Under the pieces are notes generated by a model, which was given only the letters and a program-made list of their open reading frames with translations, was not told the origin of the DNA and ran no database searches. From an uncultured Bacilli bacterium (lineage in GTDB: Bacteria; Bacillota_I; Bacilli_A; RF39; UBA660), in the NCBI GenBank assembly GCA_947624635.1, contig CANQLF010000084.1:1-5056 (forward strand): a stretch of DNA of 5,056 nucleotides. Reading direction: 5' to 3'. The position numbers and the translations under genes were made by a program. Below are positions 1-4,327 of the stretch, piece by piece (the stretch's first letter is position 1; each line of letters starts with the position of its first letter).

Positions 1-55
1 AGCCCCACCTTCATCATAGTAATTTCGACTAGAATAATGCACCACACATAAAACA
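1..55 (-). other. Possible leader and Shine-Dalgarno of a gene running off the left edge
   Basis: No complete gene is visible here. Read on the minus strand, this is the stretch that would be transcribed first from the consensus promoter at 62-90. It contains AAGGTGG (minus strand, 11 down to 5), a near-consensus Shine-Dalgarno site, so a start codon just beyond the left edge is a reasonable guess. An alternative is a structural RNA, since GGGGCT at the very edge could be the 5' end of a tRNA, but six bases prove nothing. The local GC content is higher than in the adjoining intergenic sequence. The sequence ends before either idea can be tested. Confidence 0.3.
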
Positions 56-61
56 ATTTAA

Positions 62-90
62 ATTATATCAAAAAATAGCTAAAATGTCAA
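62..90 (-). promoter_or_regulatory. Perfect-consensus extended -10 sigma-A promoter, leftward
   Basis: On the minus strand the -35 is TTGACA (90-85) and the -10 is TATAAT (67-62), separated by exactly 17 bases. The -10 is preceded by TGA, giving an extended -10 element. Every core position matches the sigma-A consensus, the best promoter in the window. It lies between the stop of the ferritin-like gene and the left edge, so transcription would start near 55 and run out of the window. It implies a separate, strongly expressed unit there, either a protein gene or a stable RNA. Confidence 0.8.
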
Positions 91-111
91 ATTGAGATAA
101 CTTAAAAGTAA

Positions 112-630
112 CTACTCATAAGAGTCATATTGTCTTAATAATTCTTTAAAAATTTCTATATGTCTTTCTTCATCTAATATAATTCTTTTAAAAATATCCT
201 TAATATTTGCATCATTAGTTTGATTTATTAATTCATTATAATCTTTTATAGCTGCAACTTCCAAATTTATATTAGAAAGTAACATATTTCTATAATCAGT
301 TGTATAATCTCCATAGTCTGAATTCCATGGATTAGCTCTAGTGCCACAACAATAAGTCACATAATAGGGTATAAGACCTAAATCGGTTATTAATTCCGCG
401 AGAATTCTTAAATGTTTCATTTCTACCATTGCGATTTCCTCTAAAATTTTACTTAAATCTTTATATTTATTTAAATAAGAACTTTGAAAAGCATACTGGG
501 CAATTGAAGTGAGTTCACTTAAATTACCAGAATAAACTTTAAATACTTTATATGCATATAAAGTATCTTTTTTAGAAATTTCTATCTTAGGATAAGGTAT
601 ATCTAACACTACTTTAAATTGATCATTCAT
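112..630 (-). CDS. Ferritin-like diiron-domain protein (rubrerythrin/CotJC-like)
   Basis: The 172-residue product is a cytosolic, mostly helical protein with no signal peptide. Its metal ligands fit a four-helix ferritin-like diiron or dimanganese site: E39 in helix 1, E70xxH73 in helix 2, E124 in helix 3 and E154xxH157 in helix 4. The crossover between the helix pairs (about 85-115) is Tyr- and Gly-rich with a Cys-Cys pair at 94-95. There is no rubredoxin zinc-ribbon, so it is not a full rubrerythrin. In Bacillota such stand-alone domains are often annotated as ferritin-like, manganese-catalase-like or CotJC-like, with roles in peroxide handling, metal storage or the spore coat. The sequence does not decide between them. 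The start is supported by AGGGTGA six bases or so upstream. It is divergent from the membrane-protein gene at 737; I see no convincing promoter or terminator of its own. Confidence 0.75.
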   Translation of the reverse strand: MNDQFKVVLDIPYPKIEISKKDTLYAYKVFKVYSGNLSELTSIAQYAFQSSYLNKYKDLSKILEEIAMVEMKHLRILAELITDLGLIPYYVTYCCGTRANPWNSDYGDYTTDYRNMLLSNINLEVAAIKDYNELINQTNDANIKDIFKRIILDEERHIEIFKELLRQYDSYE

Positions 631-682
631 CTAATCACCCTAAAATATAATATGTAATTTAGCAAATAATGATGATAATAGG

Positions 683-711
683 TTGAACTTTTTTTTAAAT
701 TGTGGTTTAAT
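683..711 (+). promoter_or_regulatory. Promoter of the four-helix membrane protein gene
   Basis: TTGAAC (683-688) is followed after 17 bases by TTTAAT (706-711), with a TG-containing stretch just before the -10. The predicted start near 718 would leave a leader of about 19 bases that includes the Shine-Dalgarno site AGGAGAG (724-730). Spacing is optimal and both hexamers are reasonable matches to sigma-A. Confidence 0.55.
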
Positions 712-736
712 TTAATATGAAATAGGAGAGTGTGAT

Positions 737-1183
737 ATGTTTAAAGATATTTATAAAAGACTCGGAATACAAATTCTTATTTATCTTGTTATTTTATACT
801 TTATCCCTTGGTTTTCAATTGAATTCTTAGGTGATAGCGCTAGTTCTATAGTAACAGCTTTATTTTTAGTAATATTTAATTTATTAATTATAATTGCAAT
901 TGCATCTATAGATTCATATAAGTATAAATTAAATTATTTTATGTGGTTAATTCCTGGATTACTATTTATTCCAGCAGCATACTTATTTTATTCATCTGAC
1001 CTAATTATATATTCATTAATATATTCATTTAGTTATGGAATAGGTATGTTACTTGGATGGTCTTATAAAACTTATGGATATCAATTAAAACCGGGGTATA
1101 AAAAAATTCATAAAGAAGAAAGAGCAAAATATAAAGAAGAAAAAGCAAAAAAGAAAACAAATTCAAAAACTAAAAAGAAATAA
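737..1183 (+). CDS. Four-helix integral membrane protein with lysine-rich tail
   Basis: This 148-residue protein has four hydrophobic segments at about 9-25, 36-58, 68-84 and 88-107. Short basic stretches (MFKDIYKRLG at the N terminus, YKYK near 61-64) and the C-terminal tail from about 111 place both ends in the cytoplasm by the positive-inside rule. The last 30 residues are dominated by Lys and Glu and end in repeated lysines; such a tail might contact nucleic acid or acidic lipid, but that is speculative. I recognise no catalytic motif and no named family; it resembles small uncharacterised membrane proteins common in Bacillota. The ATG is set by AGGAGAG at 724-730. It is flanked by its own promoter and terminator, so it is probably monocistronic. 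Confidence 0.8.
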   Translation: MFKDIYKRLGIQILIYLVILYFIPWFSIEFLGDSASSIVTALFLVIFNLLIIIAIASIDSYKYKLNYFMWLIPGLLFIPAAYLFYSSDLIIYSLIYSFSYGIGMLLGWSYKTYGYQLKPGYKKIHKEERAKYKEEKAKKKTNSKTKKK

Positions 1184-1215
1184 ACTTGGGTAAAATCCTA
1201 AGTTTTATTATTTTG
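1182..1215 (+). terminator. Rho-independent terminator after the membrane protein gene
   Basis: A 9-bp stem, AAACTTGGG (1182-1190) with CCTAAGTTT (1197-1205) and one G-U pair, closes a six-base loop. A T-rich stretch follows to 1214. The stem begins in the stop codon. It is weak by energy because most pairs are A-T, but it is well placed. Confidence 0.6.
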
Positions 1216-1222
1216 TAATATA

Positions 1223-1251
1223 TTGAAAAAATATTATTAATATGATAGAAT
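1223..1251 (+). promoter_or_regulatory. Extended -10 promoter of the DUF3419-like gene
   Basis: TTGAAA (1223-1228) and TAGAAT (1246-1251) are separated by 17 bases. TGA directly before the -10 makes it an extended -10 promoter. The start would fall near 1258, leaving a leader of under 20 bases. The -10 hexamer TAGAAT is the same one proposed for the poly-G promoter at 4237-4264, which supports its use in this genome. Confidence 0.65.
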
Positions 1252-1275
1252 ACATAGCCATGGGGAAGTGGTTAC

Positions 1276-2175
1276 ATGAATAATATAGATAATGATGTTA
1301 TACAATCTCTTAGAATAACAAATATGTTTATTAATCCATATTATTCAAAATATTGTGCGATTCATGCGTTTAGTAATGAAAATTTAAAGGTAGTAACAGA
1401 TCTTATAAATTTTAAGAATAAAAAGGTATTATTAACAGGATCTAGTGCAGATCAATATCTTATGAGTGTGTATAAAGGTTCAAAAGAAGAAGTTATATAC
1501 GATATAAACAAGCTTGCTAAATATTATATATATTTAAAAATAGGTGCGGTTAAAGCTTTAAATTATGATGAATTTATAAATTTTATTATTCCTAATATGA
1601 AAGGTTATTTAAATATTGATACTTATAAAAAAATAATTGATTATATTCCAAAAGATATAACTGAATTTTGGAACAAATATTTTAATGAAGCAATAAGAAG
1701 TAGAATTAAAAATTTTATTTTTTATCCAGAAAAAGGAATTAATTTAGATAATCTTAAAAATGGTATTTCTATTTATAAAAAAGAAGATTATGAAATTTTA
1801 AAGAAAATAATTGAAAATAGAGAATATCCTAAATTTATTAATACCGATATTGCTTTTATAGAAGATTTTTTAAAAAATGATGATATATTTGATATTATAT
1901 ACTTATCAAATATAATAGATTCGCAAATTGATGAAGACTATAATGATGGATGTTCAATATGTAGTGAAGAGTCGTGGATATATTTTATAGAAAAAGTATT
2001 AGGAAAATATCTAAGTAAAGACGGTGAAATGCTAATAGATTATAAAGTATATTTACGTGATAAAATAAGCAATTTACCTTTATTTAATAATAGTAAGTTT
2101 AATGCATATGAAATAGATTCAAATAATTATAATGGTAAAAGTGCGATACTTACATATAAACCTAAAAGAAAGTAA
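1276..2175 (+). CDS. DUF3419-like putative SAM-dependent enzyme (BtaA-like 3-amino-3-carboxypropyltransferase fold)
   Basis: The 299-residue product has the landmarks of a Rossmann-type SAM-binding protein. A motif-I-like strand and turn VLLTGSSADQYL lies at 51-62. A motif-II-like strand with an acidic tip follows, with D76-x-N78 and then an LK..A...L helix (about 73-95). A later strand FDIIYLSNI (205-213) resembles motif IV. The pattern GSSADQ, then DxN, then LKxGAxxAL, then LSNI is what I associate with DUF3419. That family includes BtaA, which transfers the 3-amino-3-carboxypropyl group of SAM to diacylglycerol in betaine-lipid synthesis. The assignment is from remembered motifs, not a search, and the substrate here is unknown. 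No signal peptide or membrane helix is visible, and no BtaB-like N-methyltransferase is nearby. A Shine-Dalgarno site, GGGGAAGTGG (1262-1271), supports the ATG. The gene is monocistronic and convergent with its right neighbour. Confidence 0.65.
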   Translation: MNNIDNDVIQSLRITNMFINPYYSKYCAIHAFSNENLKVVTDLINFKNKKVLLTGSSADQYLMSVYKGSKEEVIYDINKLAKYYIYLKIGAVKALNYDEFINFIIPNMKGYLNIDTYKKIIDYIPKDITEFWNKYFNEAIRSRIKNFIFYPEKGINLDNLKNGISIYKKEDYEILKKIIENREYPKFINTDIAFIEDFLKNDDIFDIIYLSNIIDSQIDEDYNDGCSICSEESWIYFIEKVLGKYLSKDGEMLIDYKVYLRDKISNLPLFNNSKFNAYEIDSNNYNGKSAILTYKPKRK

Positions 2176-2195
2176 CTAAGTTTTACTTTCTTTTA
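2163..2195. terminator. Shared bidirectional terminator overlapping both stop codons
   Basis: A perfect 13-bp inverted repeat pairs 2163-2175 with 2183-2195 around a seven-base loop (2176-2182). The left arm contains the last codons and the TAA of the DUF3419-like gene. The loop begins with the complement of the TAG of the minus-strand gene. Both strands end the 3' arm in a T-rich run (TTTCTTTT), and on the plus strand more T-runs follow to about 2212. A symmetrical stem between convergent genes suits termination in both directions. The arms contain few G-C pairs, so efficiency is uncertain. Confidence 0.65.
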
Positions 2196-2532
2196 ACTTT
2201 TTATAATTTTTATAAGCTAAATATATTTCTATAATTACTGCGATAAGCGCTAGTAAAGAAGAAATAAGAGTTAGAGTTTTATCTTTTTTATTATTATCAT
2301 CAGAATTTATAAAATCTTTAAAATCAAATAATAAGAAAACTAAAAATATTAAAAAAGCTATAACTCTATTTACTAAAGAATGAACTACAATATTGTAATC
2401 ACTAACACTATTATCTTTAATTTTTTTCTTATTTAAATTAAGTATATATAACGAGTGAAATAATATTAAAATAAATATAATAATACCAATCATAGAAATG
2501 TTAATTTCATTTATTTCTTCATTCTTATTCAT
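2176..2532 (-). CDS. Small three-helix membrane protein, unknown function
   Basis: The 118-residue product has three hydrophobic segments at about 13-33, 51-71 and 86-107. The N terminus is acidic. A basic cluster, NKKKIKD (34-40), follows helix 1, a polar acidic loop (about 70-85) lies between helices 2 and 3, and the C-terminal tail is Lys-rich. The positive-inside rule therefore suggests N-out, C-in. I see no catalytic or metal-binding motif and do not recognise the family. The ATG is supported by AAAGG about ten bases upstream. Its stop codon directly abuts the stop of the convergent gene, and it shares that gene's terminator hairpin. Its upstream region is shared, divergently, with the tsaE promoter; I could not identify a good promoter for it. 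Confidence 0.65.
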   Translation of the reverse strand: MNKNEEINEINISMIGIIIFILILFHSLYILNLNKKKIKDNSVSDYNIVVHSLVNRVIAFLIFLVFLLFDFKDFINSDDNNKKDKTLTLISSLLALIAVIIEIYLAYKNYKKLKESKT

Positions 2533-2589
2533 AAAATCAAACCTTTAGTAAATGATATGAAATATTTTTAATAAATTTTAATAAAATAA

Positions 2590-2619
2590 TTGAATAAGAT
2601 TTGAATGGCATGCTATAAT
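2590..2619 (+). promoter_or_regulatory. Extended -10 promoter of the tsaE-tsaB-rimI operon
   Basis: A perfect TATAAT (2614-2619) preceded by TGC forms an extended -10, and TTGAAT (2590-2595) lies 18 bases upstream. Transcription would begin near 2626, giving a leader of about 26 bases ending in the Shine-Dalgarno site of tsaE. No riboswitch or leader hairpin is visible. Confidence 0.75.
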
Positions 2620-2651
2620 AGGAATGTAAGTAAAATTGAAAGGTGATAATA

Positions 2652-3101
2652 ATGGAATACAAAATTACAACAAAAAATGAAGAAGAAACAATTGAAATAG
2701 CTCAAAATATAGAATCAGAAAAATTTCCAAATATGGTTATTTGCCTTCGTGGCGATTTAGGTACTGGTAAAACAGTATTTACAAAAGGAATCGCACAAGC
2801 ATTAGGAATTAGCGAAGTAATAACATCTCCAACTTTTAATATAATTAAAGAATATGATGGTGAACTTCCTCTATATCATATGGATGTATATAGACTTGAT
2901 GGTAAAGTAGATGATTTAGGGTTAGATGAATATTATAAAAAAGGTGGAATTGTAGTTATAGAATGGGCAGATATGATAGAAGATTATTTGCCAGAAGAAA
3001 GATTAGATATTAGTATCAAAGCTGTTGATGAAGATGTAAGAGTACTTAAAATAACTCCACATGGAGAAAAATATGAAGAAATATGTGAGGCTGTTTTATG
3101 A
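2652..3101 (+). CDS. tsaE: tRNA t6A biosynthesis ATPase TsaE
   Basis: TsaE is the P-loop ATPase that works with the TsaB-TsaD complex to make N6-threonylcarbamoyladenosine at position 37 of ANN-decoding tRNAs. With the start at 2652 the product is 149 residues, normal for the family. Walker A is GDLGTGKT (34-41). The family signature SPTF (59-62) is followed by the H-x-D-x-Y-R stretch in LYHMDVYRL (74-82), and VVIEWAD (101-107) carries the conserved Glu-Trp. An upstream in-frame GTG at 2643 would overlap the Shine-Dalgarno AAAGGTGA (2639-2646). ATG at 2652, six bases beyond it, is the better start. The stop overlaps the tsaB start in ATGA, suggesting translational coupling. Confidence 0.95.
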   Translation: MEYKITTKNEEETIEIAQNIESEKFPNMVICLRGDLGTGKTVFTKGIAQALGISEVITSPTFNIIKEYDGELPLYHMDVYRLDGKVDDLGLDEYYKKGGIVVIEWADMIEDYLPEERLDISIKAVDEDVRVLKITPHGEKYEEICEAVL

Positions 3102-3685
3102 CATGCCTTTTTTTAGATACTTCATCAGATATTTTGGTTTTATCTTTAATTAAAGATAATAATGTAATTGATACTATTAAATTAGAATCAGCTAAAACTC
3201 ATTCTATATATGCAGTAGATACATTAAAGAAAATAATTGAAAAAAATAATTTGACACCAAATGATATAGATAAAGTATTCGTAGTTAATGGTCCAGGATC
3301 TTTTACGGGTATTAGAATAGGGGTAACTATTGCTAAGACATTTTGTTATGCTTTAGGTAAAGATATCACACCTATATCTAGTTTAAAAATGAAAGTATTA
3401 GGTTTTGATGGATTTGACTATTATGTATCGTTAATGAAAGATAAAAGAGATTTATATTATTTAGGTATTTATGATAATGATTATAATACTATAAGTGAAG
3501 AGTTAATTAGTGAAAATGAAATGAATGAAAAAATTAATAATTTAAATGGTAATATTAAAAAAATAGAATCATCACTAGATACTGAATTTGATTTAGATAT
3601 ATTAAAAATAGTAAATTATTATGATAAAGAAATATGTGTAAATCCTCATAAAGTTAATCCTAATTATTTAAAAGAAGTGGTTTAA
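3098..3685 (+). CDS. tsaB: tRNA t6A biosynthesis protein TsaB
   Basis: TsaB is the inactive ASKHA-fold paralogue of TsaD that dimerises with it to form the core of the t6A synthase. The 195-residue product begins with the family's nucleotide-fold strand LFLDTS (4-9). It carries the diagnostic GPGSFTGIRIG at 65-75, and its C-terminal NPNYLKE matches the usual P-x-Y-L-R/K ending. It is shorter than the E. coli protein, with the reduction in the divergent C-terminal half, which is common in low-GC Gram-positives. The ATG overlaps the tsaE stop by four bases, and GTGAGG (3083-3088) lies about nine bases upstream. The stop TAA abuts the rimI-like ATG. The catalytic partner tsaD is not adjacent. 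Confidence 0.93.
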   Translation: MTCLFLDTSSDILVLSLIKDNNVIDTIKLESAKTHSIYAVDTLKKIIEKNNLTPNDIDKVFVVNGPGSFTGIRIGVTIAKTFCYALGKDITPISSLKMKVLGFDGFDYYVSLMKDKRDLYYLGIYDNDYNTISEELISENEMNEKINNLNGNIKKIESSLDTEFDLDILKIVNYYDKEICVNPHKVNPNYLKEVV

Positions 3686-4075
3686 ATGATAGAAAAAACT
3701 GATAAATATATAAATGAAATAAAAGAAATTTCGGATAATAAATCTATATTTGATAGAAATAGTCCTTTTGAAAATACTTTAGTTTATTTAGATAAAGGTA
3801 ACGTATTAGGCTTTCTAATATATGATGTTATATATGAAAAAGTGGAAATAATCTACATTTTTGTTAGAAAAGAATGTAGAAATATGCATATTGGTTATAA
3901 GCTATTAAATAATTTAATAAATAGCCTAAAAGATATGGAAAACATAACATTAGAAGTCAGATGTAATAATCCATCCGCAATCCACTTATATGAAAAGATG
4001 GGATTTAAGAAAGTAGCAACTAGAGAAAAATACTATTGTGGTATAGATGGAATTTTAATGGAAAAGAAATTGTAA
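3686..4075 (+). CDS. rimI: RimI-like GNAT N-acetyltransferase
   Basis: RimI acetylates the N-terminal alanine of ribosomal protein bS18 from acetyl-CoA, and its gene commonly follows tsaB. The 129-residue product is a single GNAT domain. The central strand and CoA loop are at about 54-75, and the C-terminal part LEVRCNNPSAIHLYEKMGF (89-107) is very close to E. coli RimI. By alignment with that protein, E90 in LEVR and Y102 in LYEKMGF match the catalytic Glu103 and Tyr115, with the same spacing. One oddity is the CoA-binding Q/RxxGxG/A motif: it reads R65-N-M-H68-I-G70, so the first glycine is His. The N terminus is shorter than usual. The ATG directly follows the tsaB TAA, with a partial Shine-Dalgarno GAAGTGG (3674-3680); coupling is likely. 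Another protein substrate cannot be excluded. Confidence 0.88.
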   Translation: MIEKTDKYINEIKEISDNKSIFDRNSPFENTLVYLDKGNVLGFLIYDVIYEKVEIIYIFVRKECRNMHIGYKLLNNLINSLKDMENITLEVRCNNPSAIHLYEKMGFKKVATREKYYCGIDGILMEKKL

Positions 4076-4077
4076 AG

Positions 4078-4120
4078 AAGTTGTCTCAAAATCAGTGAAT
4101 ATTTTGGGACAACTTTTCTT
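4078..4120 (+). terminator. Strong terminator of the tsaE-tsaB-rimI operon
   Basis: A 15-bp stem pairs 4078-4092 with 4101-4115, with one G-U pair and an eight-base loop, and runs directly into TTTTCTT. It starts three bases after the rimI-like stop codon. The stem is long and mixed in composition, so termination should be efficient. It separates the housekeeping operon from the secreted-protein gene downstream. No tsaD follows within the operon. Confidence 0.88.
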
Positions 4121-4140
4121 GAATATTTCTTTTTCATTAA

Positions 4141-4169
4141 TTTACATTTTAAATTATACATGATAAAAT
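4141..4169 (+). promoter_or_regulatory. Candidate distal promoter upstream of the poly-G region
   Basis: TTTACA (4141-4146) and TAAAAT (4164-4169) are 17 bases apart. TGA directly before the -10 makes an extended element. Each hexamer differs from consensus at one position. Transcription would start near 4176 and read through the dyad, the G-run and the proximal promoter into the secreted-protein gene, giving a leader of about 150 bases. In such AT-rich sequence a chance match is possible. Confidence 0.4.
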
Positions 4170-4212
4170 AATAATGAAAAACTGAGATTCAAGCTGATAT
4201 AAAATTAAAAAA

Positions 4213-4232
4213 ATTCACAAAATTGTGGATAA
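4213..4232. promoter_or_regulatory. Imperfect dyad containing a perfect DnaA-box 9-mer
   Basis: ATTCACAA (4213-4220) and TTGTGGAT (4223-4230) form an inverted repeat with one mismatch and a two-base centre. The right half extends to TGTGGATAA (4224-4232), the reverse complement of the consensus DnaA box TTATCCACA. The element ends four bases before the -35 at 4237. It could bind DnaA or another dyad-recognising regulator. A single box does not make an origin, and no cluster is present. Confidence 0.4.
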
Positions 4233-4236
4233 GTAC

Positions 4237-4264
4237 TTGACTTGGGGGGGGTAAGAATTAGAAT
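4237..4264 (+). promoter_or_regulatory. Putative poly-G spacer promoter of the TasA/CalY-like gene
   Basis: The -35 is TTGACT (4237-4242) and the -10 is TAGAAT (4259-4264), each one base from consensus. The 16-base spacer holds a run of eight G. One extra G would give the optimal 17-base spacing; loss of a G would give a poor 15. The predicted start is near 4271, leaving a leader of about 57 bases with the Shine-Dalgarno AGAGGTG (4314-4320). The same -10 hexamer is used by the promoter at 1223-1251. Confidence 0.6.
4244..4251 (+). repeat. G8 homopolymer tract
   Basis: Eight consecutive G lie in the promoter spacer upstream of the secreted-protein gene. No other G- or C-run in the window exceeds four, so the tract stands out sharply in this AT-rich sequence. 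Tracts of this type are prone to slipped-strand mispairing, and read-level length variation would be expected if it is an active switch. Confidence 0.95.
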
Positions 4265-4327
4265 ATTATTAGATAATGTTAATAACTTTTAAAATAGTGG
4301 AAATAATAAATATAGAGGTGTAAATTT

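Noticed and set aside
1..48. Possible tRNA 3' end (TTCGACT followed by CACCA)
   Set aside because: No five-base T-stem can be formed around the supposed loop and no acceptor stem fits.
1..51. Open plus-strand frame ending in TAA at 49-51, possibly the tail of a gene from the left
   Set aside because: Only 16 codons are visible with no recognisable motif, and the strong minus-strand promoter at 62-90 explains this stretch better as a leader.
2643..2651. GTG at 2643 as the start of tsaE
   Set aside because: It overlaps the Shine-Dalgarno AAAGGTGA; the ATG at 2652 has proper spacing and gives the usual TsaE N terminus.
3099..3101. TGA read as tryptophan (genetic code 4)
   Set aside because: The only readthrough gained is a few residues before a TAG, while the ATGA overlap with tsaB is a classic coupled stop-start, and Trp is encoded by TGG in these genes.
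4041..4163. Minus-strand ORF of about 40 codons across the rimI terminator
   Set aside because: It has no Shine-Dalgarno or promoter and is antisense to the rimI 3' end and the terminator stem.
4213..4264. Replication origin suggested by the DnaA box and AT-rich surroundings
   Set aside because: There is a single perfect box only, with no cluster and no dnaA, dnaN or replication gene nearby.
4276..4323. Fifteen-codon leader ORF before the TasA/CalY-like gene
   Set aside because: It has no ribosome binding site and runs through the Shine-Dalgarno of the real gene; chance in AT-rich sequence is more likely.
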